NCBI RefSeq assembly: GCF_009762795.1
Contig: NZ_CP046400.1
Coordinates: forward strand, 2,395,501 to 2,459,500
Reading direction: 5' to 3'
Source of the DNA: Pseudodesulfovibrio cashew
GTDB lineage: Bacteria; Desulfobacterota; Desulfovibrionia; Desulfovibrionales; Desulfovibrionaceae
DNA: 64,000 nucleotides
Shown here in pieces: positions 1 through 8,899 of this stretch. The notes beneath the pieces were generated by a model that did not search any database, had not been told where the DNA came from, and saw nothing but the letters and a program-made list of their open reading frames with translations. Position 1 is the stretch's first letter. Each line of letters begins with the position of its first letter. The position numbers and the translations under genes are program-made.

Positions 1-684
1 ATTCACCGCATGCCCGCCACTGTGGAGGAGGTCCTGTACCCGGCCATGGAGGATTTCCAGATCGACCTGGTTATCGGGTCCGGTCCGGGCGCGCGCACGG
101 TCAAGCTTGACCTGGAGCCATTCACCCTGGTGGGGGCTACCACCAGGCTCGGGCTGTTGACCTCGCCGTTGCGAGATCGCTTCGGCTGCATCTTCCGCAT
201 CGAATTTTACACGCCCGAGGAACTGGGCCGCATTGTGGAGCGCTCGGCGTCCATCATCGGCGTTGAAGTGGCCCCTGAGGGCGCGCTTGCCATCGGCAGC
301 CGGGCGCGCGGTACTCCGCGCATCGCCAACCGGCTGTTGCGCCGCGTGCGCGACTACGCCCTGGTGCACGGCGACGGAAGGGTCACGCGCGAGCTGGCCG
401 AGTCCTCCCTGGAGCGTCTGGATGTGGATCAGTACGGCCTGGACAACATGGACCGCAAGATCCTTTCGCTCATGGTCGAGCACTTCAATGGCGGTCCCGT
501 CGGCCTGAAGACCATCGCCGCGGCCTGTGCCGAGGAGGTGCGGACCATCGAGGATATCTACGAGCCCTATCTCATCCAGTGCGGCTTCCTCAAGCGCACC
601 CCGCGTGGCAGGGTGGCCACGGCCAAGGCCTATCAGCACCTCAAGCTGCGCATGGAAGACGAAGACCAGCACCGGCTGATCTGA
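1..684 (+). CDS. ruvB: Holliday junction branch migration helicase RuvB, 3' part
   Basis: RuvB is the hexameric AAA+ motor that drives branch migration of Holliday junctions with RuvA during recombination repair. The frame is open from base 1 and the first codons (I-H-R) continue the family's DEIHR Walker B segment, so the Walker A part lies upstream of the window. Visible are the sensor/arginine-finger stretch [18 protein letters not shown] near base 138 and the C-terminal winged-helix domain ending in a long basic/acidic tail. An internal ATG at base 10 is not the true start. comEC follows after 14 bases. Seen: sequence motifs. Known: RuvB family. I am very sure of the identity. Confidence 0.96.
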   Translation: MHRMPATVEEVLYPAMEDFQIDLVIGSGPGARTVKLDLEPFTLVGATTRLGLLTSPLRDRFGCIFRIEFYTPEELGRIVERSASIIGVEVAPEGALAIGSRARGTPRIANRLLRRVRDYALVHGDGRVTRELAESSLERLDVDQYGLDNMDRKILSLMVEHFNGGPVGLKTIAAACAEEVRTIEDIYEPYLIQCGFLKRTPRGRVATAKAYQHLKLRMEDEDQHRLI

Positions 685-698
685 TCGGCGAAAGCGGC

Positions 699-3110
699 GT
701 GCACAGCCCCGACCCACATTCGGTTCCGTCCAGGCCCGTGCCCGGCCTGCTTCCCTGGCAGTCCTGTTTTCTTGCCTTTGTCCTCGGCATCTTCGCCTTT
801 CGGGATGCCCCGGCCTCCCTGGCCGCGCTGGCGGTTCTCGTCATGGCGGACGCTTCTCTGCGCGGGTGGGCGAGGCGGTTGCCCGTGTTGGCGTTTGTTC
901 TCTGCGCAGCCGCCGGATTCGGCTACGCCTCCTGGGTCGCGCCCGATGCGGTTGCCATACCGGCCTGGGTTGAGGCCCGCCAGCCTGCCGAGGTCCGAGC
1001 CGTAGTGGAGCGGGCCGAGCCGCGCATGGGTGGAGGGCTGCGCGTGTTGTTGCGGGACGTCGTTTGCCGGGTGGGCGACGAGGAGTACGCCCTGGACGGG
1101 CAATTGGTCTGGAATTGGCGTAATCCCGATTATCGTCCTTTGCCGGGACAGGCGCTGGCTATGCGCATGAAGGTTGTGCCGGTGCGCAATTTCGGCAATC
1201 CCGGTGGTTGGGACTTTGAGTGGTACTGGCAGCGGCAGGGCGTTCAGTGGCGGGGGTGGCCCGCCGACCGGCAAGCCGCTCCCGCTTGGGGTGAGCCGCC
1301 CGATTCCCTTCTGCATACGCTCAAGTCGCGCCTGCGCCGGGCCGTGGCCGATAAGGTGCCCGACACCCAGGGCGGGGCCATGGTCCTGGCCCTGGTTACC
1401 GGAGATCGCTCCGGCCTTTCCCTTGCCACGGTCGATGCCTCCCGCCGTGCCGGGCTGGCGCATACCCTGGCCCTGTCAGGCCTGCACGTGGGATTCGTGG
1501 CGGCCATGGGGCTCGCGCTGGCCTGGATCATCGGGCGACTCTATCCATCTCTGTTCCTGCTTCTGCCGCGCCCCAAGCTGGCGGTCTTGCTGGCCGCGCC
1601 TCTGGTCCTGGGCTATGCCTGGCTCGGGCAGCCTTCGGCGTCCCTCATTCGGGCGGCGGTGATGTTCGGCTTCTGGGGATTCCTGCTTCTCCGGGGGCGG
1701 GGACGGGTGCTCCTGGACGGTCTTTTTTTCGCTTTGGCGGTCATTGTTTTTCTGTCGCCGTTTTCCGTGTTCGATCTCTCCCTCCAGATGTCCGCCGTGG
1801 CCGTGGCCGGGATCGCGGTCCTGTATCCGCCGTTGCACGCTCGACTCTCCGCAGTTTCGGTGCGGGGGCGGCGTATTCTGCTGTGGGCGGGCGGTCTCCT
1901 CGGGATCAGCCTCTGCGCCAACCTCGCGCTCCTGCCGCTCATCTCACGGAATTTCGGTTCGTTCACTCCTGACATTCTGTTCAATCTGATCTGGATTCCC
2001 GCGCTCGGCCTGGCGGTAATGCCCTTGGGCGTGACGGGCATGCTCCTCTCGGCCTTCTCCTGGACTGCGCCTTTGGGCGGTCTCCTGCTTACGGGCGGGG
2101 CTACGTTGATGGATTGGCTGTTGACGCTGCTTCGACTGGCCGAAGGAGGCGGCATGCTCCCCGTCTTCTCCGTGTTGCGCCCTCTGTGGCCCGAGATGCT
2201 CGGCGGGGTTGTGCTTCTGCTCGCGGCCTTCCTCGCTGTAGCCAACCGGCGGGCCTTGCCGCTCCTGGCCGGACTGGGATTTGCGCTGTTGGTCTGGCCT
2301 CAGGTCGCGGTCATGTTGGACGATGCGCGGGACGAGGTGCGGCTCTCGCTCATCGACGTGGGGACGGGACAGGCCGCGCTCCTGCGTACTCCGGGCGGCC
2401 ACCGCTGGCTCATCGACGGCGGGGCCGGCTCCACCTATTTCGACATGGGCGAGTTCGTGGTTGCACCGTACCTGACCTATGGCAGGCCGCCCAGGCTTGA
2501 CGGGGTGTTCATGAGCCACCCGGATGCGGACCACAGTCATGGGTTGCCCTTTGTGCTTTCCCGTTTCCGGGTTGATCGTTTCTACACCAACGGCATGCTG
2601 CCGCGCGGACGTACCGGAAAACGGATGCGTGCCGTGCTCAAGGCGCGGGACCTCGCTCCGGTGCCGCTGCATGCGGGTGAGGAATTGGAACTGAGCCCTG
2701 ACGTTTCTTTTCATGTTCTGCATCCCGCCGCCTCGTTCAAGAGTTCCCGTGCAAATGAGCGCTCCTTGGTGCTTCATCTCGTGCGCCGGGGCAGGGGCCT
2801 GGCCCTGTTGCCGGGCGATGTTGAGCAGGAGGGACTCGGCGCTGTGCTGCAAGCCGGGACCGACCTGCGGGCTGAGGTGCTGGTGCTGCCTCATCATGGA
2901 AGCCGCTCCAGCCTGAGCCCGGCCCTGTACCGGGCGGTATCACCCGAGGTGGCTCTCTGCTCCGACGGCTACCTCAATCGGTATGGTTTCCCGCATGAGC
3001 GCGTGGTCCATGCAGTTGGCGTGCCCGTGGTACTCACTTCAAGGCACGGACTGCTTACGGCGGCGTGGGATGGGCAGGGCGAGATGGCCGTAAAGGCGTT
3101 TTTGCCTTGA
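699..3110 (+). CDS. comEC: ComEC/Rec2 family DNA uptake channel
   Basis: Inner-membrane channel that carries single-stranded DNA into the cytoplasm in natural transformation. About 803 residues: an N-terminal membrane segment and DUF4131-type domain, a central competence domain with many hydrophobic helices (roughly residues 230-520), and a C-terminal metallo-beta-lactamase domain with SHPDADHSHG near residue 606. The start is taken as GTG 699, 14 bases after ruvB, because the first membrane helix begins about 15 residues later; an ATG at 843 would cut that helix off, and the more upstream frame overlaps ruvB. No Shine-Dalgarno is obvious. Whether the organism is actually competent cannot be told from this gene alone, since comEC homologues are widespread in non-transformable bacteria. 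Confidence 0.9.
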   Translation: MHSPDPHSVPSRPVPGLLPWQSCFLAFVLGIFAFRDAPASLAALAVLVMADASLRGWARRLPVLAFVLCAAAGFGYASWVAPDAVAIPAWVEARQPAEVRAVVERAEPRMGGGLRVLLRDVVCRVGDEEYALDGQLVWNWRNPDYRPLPGQALAMRMKVVPVRNFGNPGGWDFEWYWQRQGVQWRGWPADRQAAPAWGEPPDSLLHTLKSRLRRAVADKVPDTQGGAMVLALVTGDRSGLSLATVDASRRAGLAHTLALSGLHVGFVAAMGLALAWIIGRLYPSLFLLLPRPKLAVLLAAPLVLGYAWLGQPSASLIRAAVMFGFWGFLLLRGRGRVLLDGLFFALAVIVFLSPFSVFDLSLQMSAVAVAGIAVLYPPLHARLSAVSVRGRRILLWAGGLLGISLCANLALLPLISRNFGSFTPDILFNLIWIPALGLAVMPLGVTGMLLSAFSWTAPLGGLLLTGGATLMDWLLTLLRLAEGGGMLPVFSVLRPLWPEMLGGVVLLLAAFLAVANRRALPLLAGLGFALLVWPQVAVMLDDARDEVRLSLIDVGTGQAALLRTPGGHRWLIDGGAGSTYFDMGEFVVAPYLTYGRPPRLDGVFMSHPDADHSHGLPFVLSRFRVDRFYTNGMLPRGRTGKRMRAVLKARDLAPVPLHAGEELELSPDVSFHVLHPAASFKSSRANERSLVLHLVRRGRGLALLPGDVEQEGLGAVLQAGTDLRAEVLVLPHHGSRSSLSPALYRAVSPEVALCSDGYLNRYGFPHERVVHAVGVPVVLTSRHGLLTAAWDGQGEMAVKAFLP

Positions 3111-3218
3111 ACCGCTTGCCATCTCTATGCTTTCCTGCAATAAGTCGAGAGTTGCATTTTAATCGGATGTCGCATCGCTGATGTGGCGTAACCGTTGGCT
3201 GGAAGAGGCGTTGAACCG

Positions 3219-4079
3219 ATGCAGGCAGATACGGAAAAACTGATGGCCGCCGTAGAGCGCATGCCCGCGTTCCCCAAGAGCGTGAACAGGGTGCTCAAAC
3301 TGGCAGGCGACATCAACTGTTCCCAAAAGGAATTGGTTGAGGTCATCAAGAAGGACCCGGTCTTTACGCTCAAGATTCTGAGACTCGTCAATTCCCCCTA
3401 TTTCGGCCTTTCCCGGGAAATCACCTCCATCAATCACGCAAGCGTCTATCTCGGCTTGAACACCCTCAAGAATGTGGCCCTGGGCCTTGCGGCCGTGGGA
3501 GCCATGCCCGGTTCCGGCGAGGCGGGCATGGACATGGGAGCCTTTTGGCTGCATTCCCTGGCTGTGGCCGCCGGTGCCCGCATGCTCGGCGCCATGCTCG
3601 GGGTGTCCCGTGACGAGGCCGCCGATTATTTCGCTGCCGGATTGCTCCACGACATCGGCAAGGTGGTCTTCGCCCTCTATATGTCCGAGGGGTTCGCCGA
3701 AGTGCGGCTGCGCATGAGCGAACCAGGCGCATCGCTGATAGAGGCGGAAAAGGACGTGCTCGGGGCGACCCACTGCGAGATGGGTGCGATGTTGGCCGAA
3801 AAATGGAATCTGCCCGGAGAGTTGAGGGATGTTATTGCGCGGCACCACGCGCCGGATGTGGGCGCTCCTTCGCAGTTGGTGGATTGCGTGTTCGCGGCGG
3901 ACCAGATCAGCAAGAAGCTGGCCTTCGGTTCCGCAGGCAGCTATACCGTCCGGCCCCTGCCCGGGCCGGTGGCGGCCCGATTCGCTTCCGACCTGGATGG
4001 TTTGATCGGCGAAATGGCCACCCTTGACGAAGAAGTTGAGCGCGCCAGGATTTTCATCAAGCTGGGAGAGGCCGGGTAA
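3219..4079 (+). CDS. HDOD domain protein
   Basis: A 286-residue protein made almost entirely of an HDOD domain, a catalytically inactive-looking relative of HD phosphohydrolases that occurs in signalling proteins. The N-terminal part has the family pattern MPAFPKSVNRVLKLAGD and the later LLHDIGKVVF stretch carries the HD remnant. ATG 3219 is preferred over an upstream TTG at 3195 because GGAAGAGG at 3201-3208 sits at ribosome-binding distance. The stop overlaps the next gene's ATG (TAATG at 4077-4081), so the two are translationally coupled. HDOD proteins often act in chemotaxis, cyclic-di-GMP or stress signalling; a specific role is not shown here. Confidence 0.85.
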   Translation: MQADTEKLMAAVERMPAFPKSVNRVLKLAGDINCSQKELVEVIKKDPVFTLKILRLVNSPYFGLSREITSINHASVYLGLNTLKNVALGLAAVGAMPGSGEAGMDMGAFWLHSLAVAAGARMLGAMLGVSRDEAADYFAAGLLHDIGKVVFALYMSEGFAEVRLRMSEPGASLIEAEKDVLGATHCEMGAMLAEKWNLPGELRDVIARHHAPDVGAPSQLVDCVFAADQISKKLAFGSAGSYTVRPLPGPVAARFASDLDGLIGEMATLDEEVERARIFIKLGEAG

Positions 4080-4960
4080 TGCGTTTCCGGTTTCGTGGCA
4101 CACGCGGCTCCCTGCCCGCGCCTGGTCCGGATACGGTCCGGTATGGTGGCAATACCGCCTGCGTGGAGGTGCGTTCGGACTCCGGTGACCTGATCATCCT
4201 TGACGCAGGGACCGGCATCAGGGGACTCGGACTTGAGCTGGCCCGGTCCATGCCGGTGGAGGCGCACCTGTTCATTTCCCATACGCATTGGGACCACATT
4301 CAGGGGCTGCCTTTTTTTGTGCCGCTTTTTGTGCAGGGCAACCGCCTGATCATCCACGGGCCGCCAGACCCCATCGCCATGGCGGGCATTGAGACCGTCC
4401 TGGCAAAGCAGATGGAGTATCCCCATTTCCCGGTGCGCGTCGCCGAACTCGAGGCCGAAATCGTCTATGAAACCCTCAGGGAAGGGCAGACCGTGGACCT
4501 GGGGTTCGCCAAGGTGACCGCCTCCCTCCTCAATCATCCTGCCATGAATTTCGGGTTTCGCATCGAGTGTGACGGAAAGTCCCTCTTCTACACCGGCGAT
4601 CACGAGCGGTTCTACAATATTTACGAGCCTGGCGATGAGCCGTACGGAGAGTACGAGCGCATTGTTCGGGAGCGAAACGAAATGGTGGTCGACGCGGTGC
4701 GCGGCGTGGACGTGCTCATCGCGGACAGCCAGTATACCGAAGAGGAGTACCGCGTCCGACGCGGCTGGGGGCATTCCACCTACCGGCAGGCACTCCAACT
4801 GGCACGAGATGCCGAGGTGGGCAGGCTCTACATGACCCATCATGAAATTACGCGGACCGACGATGAGTTGGATGCGGTCCTCGCCTCGCTTAGGGATGAG
4901 TGGGCGGACTCCGGCATCGAGTTTGCCCCGGCGCGCGAGGGTGACGATGTGTCGGTTTGA
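4079..4960 (+). CDS. MBL-fold metal-dependent hydrolase
   Basis: A 293-residue metallo-beta-lactamase fold protein. It begins with the RFRGTRGSLPAPG pattern and YGGNTACVEV found in a subgroup annotated as class-II cAMP phosphodiesterase-like or beta-CASP-less hydrolases. The metal motif HTHWDH lies at residues 68-73, with further His at NHPAMNFG, the Asp in FYTGDHE and the His in MTHHE. These residues look intact, so it should bind two metal ions and hydrolyse a phosphodiester or thioester. The start codon overlaps the HDOD stop by one base. Coupling with an HDOD protein suggests a shared signalling role, which is inference. The substrate is unknown. Confidence 0.85.
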   Translation: MRFRFRGTRGSLPAPGPDTVRYGGNTACVEVRSDSGDLIILDAGTGIRGLGLELARSMPVEAHLFISHTHWDHIQGLPFFVPLFVQGNRLIIHGPPDPIAMAGIETVLAKQMEYPHFPVRVAELEAEIVYETLREGQTVDLGFAKVTASLLNHPAMNFGFRIECDGKSLFYTGDHERFYNIYEPGDEPYGEYERIVRERNEMVVDAVRGVDVLIADSQYTEEEYRVRRGWGHSTYRQALQLARDAEVGRLYMTHHEITRTDDELDAVLASLRDEWADSGIEFAPAREGDDVSV

Positions 4961-5062
4961 CGCTACGGTGATAAATTCGGGCGGCGTAGAGTTGCTTTTT
5001 GGTCGGGATAATGCGAAATAATCAAATCCATTCAAATGAGAAATCGTGCAGGGAGGATGAGC

Positions 5063-5458
5063 ATGAAAGCGCTGATTGTTGATGACGACTTCTACAGCAG
5101 GAACATGATTCACGAGATCCTCCGGCCCCACGCCCATTGCGACATTGCCGTCAATGGAGAGGAAGCCATCGAAGCGTTTCGCCGCAGCCTTGTGGCCGGT
5201 GAACCCTACGACCTCATATGTCTTGATTTGCTTATGCCGGAACTCGACGGCCAGCAGGCATTGCGGGAGATACGCGCCATCGAAAAGGAATTCGAGGTCG
5301 GTCCCCAGTCCGAGGCCAAGGTCGTGGTTACAACCATGCTCGACGATGAAAAGGAGACCCACGACGCGTTCTTTCTGGGCGGCGCAACCTCCTATCTGGT
5401 CAAGCCCATCGACGAAGAGAAGCTGATCACCGAGGTCAAGAGCCTCGGCCTGCTCTAG
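5063..5458 (+). CDS. Stand-alone response regulator receiver (CheY-like)
   Basis: A 131-residue single receiver domain with no output domain. The acidic pocket is D7-D9, the phospho-acceptor is D55 in CLDLLMPELDG, the switch Thr is at about 90-91 and the conserved Lys is K114 in YLVKP. ATG 5063 is chosen because GGGAGG at 5051-5056 sits six bases upstream; longer frames begin at 5036 or 5057 but lack this. No histidine kinase gene is adjacent. It lies 100 bases after the MBL gene and could be transcribed with the HDOD/MBL pair. Likely roles are motor control or phosphorelay; which one is not visible. Confidence 0.9.
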   Translation: MKALIVDDDFYSRNMIHEILRPHAHCDIAVNGEEAIEAFRRSLVAGEPYDLICLDLLMPELDGQQALREIRAIEKEFEVGPQSEAKVVVTTMLDDEKETHDAFFLGGATSYLVKPIDEEKLITEVKSLGLL

Positions 5459-5627
5459 TCTTCGTGATTCCTCCCCAAGCGGCTCGGCAGGGCGCAGGCG
5501 CGTGTCCTGCCGTCTTCGCGTCCCTATCCCCATTTGCCCACTCCGCCGTTTTCTAATATGTTACCTCTTTCGCACGACACTTTTCCCCCTGCAAGACGGG
5601 GGTCCAGATAAACGGGAATACAACGCA

Positions 5628-6752
5628 ATGAGCCAAATACTTGGTGTTAAATTTAATGATTACGGTCAGGTGTACTATTTTGGTTCCGGGCCGTTTGTTG
5701 TCCGGGAAGGGCAGCACGTCATCGTCAAGACAGACCAGGGCATGGGGTTGGGCAAGGTCATCCTGATCCGCCAGGCACCCAAGGAGCAGGAAGGGGACGA
5801 GGACGCCCACAAGCCTATCTACCGCTTGGCAAATGAAAAGGACATGGAGTCCGTCGCCGAGAACGAGACCCTCTCCGAGGATGCCTTCCGGTATTGCCGC
5901 AAGTGCATTTCCAAGCACAAACTGGGCATGAAGCTGGTGGACGTGGAGGTCTTTTTCGATCGCTCCAAGATGATTTTCTACTTCACCGCCCCGGGCCGCA
6001 TCGATTTTCGTGAATTGATCAAGGACCTGGTCCGTGAATACCGAACTCGCATAGAATTGCGCCAGATAGGGGTACGTCACGAAACGCAGATGCTCGGCGC
6101 CATCGGCAACTGCGGCCAGATCTGCTGTTGCCGTCGCTTCATGCGCAAGTTTGTGCCCGTGACCATCAAGATGGCCAAGGAACAGAATCTGTTCCTCAAT
6201 CCAACAAAGATATCGGGTATTTGTGGTAGGCTGCTTTGCTGCCTGAGTTTTGAGCAGGAGGGCTATGAGGAGTTTCACCGCATGTGTCCGCGCGTGGGGA
6301 AGAAGTATACTACCTCGCTTGGTTCCGTGAAAGTGCTCAGGTCAAATTTCTTCAATAAATCCCTGTCTTTGTTGACGGAAGATTTTGAGGAGAAGGAAGT
6401 TTCCATTGACGAATGGAATGAAATAGTTAACAAGCCGCCCAGCGACGAGGCCAAGTCGCGTATGGACCGGGGACGGCGGAGCGGGAGGAAACCCGCGCGT
6501 TCCGCGGATGCCGATGCCGAGCCCCGTCAGAAGGGGCCGGACAAAAACGCTAGGCCCCCCAGGCCGGCAAAGCGTCCGGCAGGTCGGAAGGGGGAGGATA
6601 CCCCGGACCGTCCCGAGAAGGAGACGGCCAAGGGTGATGAAGCCCCGGCCCGCGCCGAGTCCGGAGGCCGGACGGCGGAAGGCCCCCAGAAGGAAGAAGC
6701 CGAAAAACGGTCGCGCCGGCCCAGGCGCCGCAGACGCAGGCCGAAGAAATAA
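5628..6752 (+). CDS. ricT: PSP1 domain protein, RicT/YaaT-like, with basic tail
   Basis: A 374-residue protein whose first ~270 residues match the PSP1/RicT family: VKFNDYGQVYYF at the start, then GNCGQICCCRRF and SGICGRLLCCLSFE. In Bacillus, RicT works with RicA and RicF in an Fe-S containing complex that affects RNA processing by RNase Y; in other bacteria the role is unclear. The Cys-rich segments suggest a metal or Fe-S site. The last ~100 residues are a low-complexity Arg/Lys/Pro/Glu-rich extension ending in RRPRRRRRRPKK, which may bind RNA (inference). ATG 5628 is chosen because homology begins there. metG starts 43 bases after the stop. Confidence 0.85.
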   Translation: MSQILGVKFNDYGQVYYFGSGPFVVREGQHVIVKTDQGMGLGKVILIRQAPKEQEGDEDAHKPIYRLANEKDMESVAENETLSEDAFRYCRKCISKHKLGMKLVDVEVFFDRSKMIFYFTAPGRIDFRELIKDLVREYRTRIELRQIGVRHETQMLGAIGNCGQICCCRRFMRKFVPVTIKMAKEQNLFLNPTKISGICGRLLCCLSFEQEGYEEFHRMCPRVGKKYTTSLGSVKVLRSNFFNKSLSLLTEDFEEKEVSIDEWNEIVNKPPSDEAKSRMDRGRRSGRKPARSADADAEPRQKGPDKNARPPRPAKRPAGRKGEDTPDRPEKETAKGDEAPARAESGGRTAEGPQKEEAEKRSRRPRRRRRRPKK

Positions 6753-6795
6753 TGGTTCAGGCGGAATGGTCCGCCAGGCACGAGGAGCAGTCAGT

Positions 6796-8754
6796 TTGGA
6801 ACGTTTTTACATTACCACACCCATCTACTATGTGAATGCCAAACCCCACCTGGGGCATGCGTACACCACAACCGTGGCCGATTCCGTGAACCGGTTCCAC
6901 AAGCTGATGGGCGAGGAAACCTATTTTCTCACCGGCACCGACGAACACGGGGACAAGATAGTTCAGGCCGCCGAGGCCAACGGACAGTCCCCCCAGGAGT
7001 ATGTTGATACGATCAGTTCCCTGTTCAGGAACATGTGGCCGGAAATGAACATCTCCAACAACGACTTCATCCGGACCACCGAGCCCCGGCATGTCGAGGT
7101 CGTTCAGTCGATTCTCCAGAAGGTCTACGATGCCGGCGACATCTATTTCGGCGAATACGGCGGCCATTACTGCTTCGGCTGCGAGCGGTTCTACACCGAG
7201 AAGGAACTGGTGGACGGCAAGTGCCCGGACCACCTGACCACGCCGGAATACATCGCCGAAAAGAACTACTTCTTCAAGATGTCCAAGTACCAGGGGTGGC
7301 TCAAGGACCATATCCTGAAGAATCCCGATTTCATCCGCCCGGAGCGGTACAAGAACGAGGTCCTCAGCCTCCTGGAGTCCGGCGAGCTTGAGGACCTGTG
7401 CATCTCTCGGCCCAAGTCCCGGCTGACCTGGGGCATCGAGATGCCCTTTGACAAGGATTACGTCACTTACGTCTGGTTCGACGCGCTCATCAACTACGTC
7501 TCCGCCTTGGGGTATCCGGACGGGGACAAGTTCAAGAAATTCTGGCCCAAGGCAAATCACCTGGTGGCCAAGGATATCCTCAAGCCCCACGCCGTGTTCT
7601 GGCCGACCATGCTCAAGGCCGCCGGCATTGATCCGTATCAGTCCCTGAATGTTCACGGCTACTGGCTGGTCAAGGACACCAAGATGTCCAAGTCCATCGG
7701 CAACGTGGTCGAACCGTTGGCAATGAAGGACACCTACGGCCTCGACGCTTTCCGCTATTTCCTGCTGCGCGACATGTCCTTTGGCCAGGATTCCAGCTTT
7801 TCCGAAGAGGCCCTTGTGGGCCGCCTCAACGCCGAGCTGGCCAACGATCTGGGCAATCTGTTCAATCGCACCCTGTCCATGACCCACAAGTACTTCGGCG
7901 GAGAGATTCCCCGCCCCGACGTGGAGGACATCGAGGACGCCGAGATCAAGAAGATCGGGCAGGACGCCATGCAGGCCTTTCAGGAGAATTATGCGGACTT
8001 CAAGTTTTCGCGCGGCCTGGAAGGGCTGTGGGAGCTGGTTCGCGGCCTGAACAAATATATCGACGCCACCGCGCCTTGGACCCTCTTCAAGGAAGAGAAC
8101 ACCGGGCGGCTCCAGACGGTCATCTACGTACTGCTGGAGAACATGCGCAAGATCGCCGTCCATCTCTGGCCCGTCATGCCCTCGTCCAGTGAAAAGATGC
8201 TGGAACAGCTCGGCATCCAGTTCGACCCGGAGAAGGTCAACCTCCCCAAGGAGCTTGACGTCTGGGGTCTGCTTGAATCCGGGGCTGTCGTGGCCAAGAC
8301 CTCCAACCTTTTCCCGCGTGTGGATCTGCCCGAGCCCAAGGCCGAGGCAAAAGACGCTGACAATGCGGCGCAAAAGGGAAAATCCAAGAAGAATGGAAAG
8401 CAATCCGGAAAAAATGGAGAGGAGGTCGGGACCATCGAGTTCGAGGATTTCCAGAAACTCGACCTGCGTGTGGGCACGGTGAAGGAGGTGGAGAAACACC
8501 CCGACGCCGATCGTCTCCTCCTGGTTCGCGTGGATACGGGCGATGCGGAACTCCGTCAGGTCGTGGCGGGCATTGCCGACCATTATTCTTCGGATGATCT
8601 CATTGGAAAACAAGTGGTTGTAGTTGCCAACCTCAAGCCGAGAAAGCTGCGGAAGCAGCTCTCCCAGGGCATGATTCTGGCGGTCAAGTCCGGTGATCAG
8701 CTACAGCTGCTGACACCCTCCGCAGAGGTGGCTCCCGGCAGCAAGGTGAGCTGA
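6796..8754 (+). CDS. metG: Methionyl-tRNA synthetase
   Basis: Charges tRNA-Met with methionine. The 652-residue protein has the class I signatures HLGH at residues 18-21 and KMSKS at 296-300, a one-zinc knuckle (C126, C129, C143, H146), an anticodon-binding helical domain, and a C-terminal Trbp111/EMAP-like tRNA-binding domain from about residue 546. The start is set at TTG 6796: it gives the family's usual N-terminus MERFYITTPIYYV, and GAGGAG at 6783-6788 lies eight bases upstream. An in-frame ATG at 6766 adds ten residues with no family support. A Lys/Gly-rich linker (about residues 520-545) joins the catalytic part to the tRNA-binding domain. A terminator follows at 8800. Confidence 0.95.
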   Translation: MERFYITTPIYYVNAKPHLGHAYTTTVADSVNRFHKLMGEETYFLTGTDEHGDKIVQAAEANGQSPQEYVDTISSLFRNMWPEMNISNNDFIRTTEPRHVEVVQSILQKVYDAGDIYFGEYGGHYCFGCERFYTEKELVDGKCPDHLTTPEYIAEKNYFFKMSKYQGWLKDHILKNPDFIRPERYKNEVLSLLESGELEDLCISRPKSRLTWGIEMPFDKDYVTYVWFDALINYVSALGYPDGDKFKKFWPKANHLVAKDILKPHAVFWPTMLKAAGIDPYQSLNVHGYWLVKDTKMSKSIGNVVEPLAMKDTYGLDAFRYFLLRDMSFGQDSSFSEEALVGRLNAELANDLGNLFNRTLSMTHKYFGGEIPRPDVEDIEDAEIKKIGQDAMQAFQENYADFKFSRGLEGLWELVRGLNKYIDATAPWTLFKEENTGRLQTVIYVLLENMRKIAVHLWPVMPSSSEKMLEQLGIQFDPEKVNLPKELDVWGLLESGAVVAKTSNLFPRVDLPEPKAEAKDADNAAQKGKSKKNGKQSGKNGEEVGTIEFEDFQKLDLRVGTVKEVEKHPDADRLLLVRVDTGDAELRQVVAGIADHYSSDDLIGKQVVVVANLKPRKLRKQLSQGMILAVKSGDQLQLLTPSAEVAPGSKVS

Positions 8755-8799
8755 TTGCAGCCATTGTCTCAAACGCGCATATATTGACGAATGTGATGG

Positions 8800-8828
8800 A
8801 ACCCGCCGGAATGGCGGGTTCTTTTTTA
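8800..8828 (+). terminator. Rho-independent terminator after metG
   Basis: Eight-base stem AACCCGCC/GGCGGGTT (8800-8807 and 8813-8820) with a five-base loop, followed by CTTTTTTATT. It ends the comEC-to-metG transcription stretch. Confidence 0.9.
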
Positions 8829-8899
8829 TTGGCAGACTTTTTGCTTCGATCCCGTTGCGGCCGTCAAAAAAATGGAATCATCGTGGCCGAAGGAATCGT

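Noticed and set aside
5485-5512. CGGCAGG/CCTGCCG hairpin after the CheY-like gene as a terminator
   Set aside because: 14-base loop and no T-run; too weak to list.
3941-5533. Minus-strand 530-codon open frame over the MBL and CheY-like genes
   Set aside because: Shadow of well-supported genes on the plus strand.
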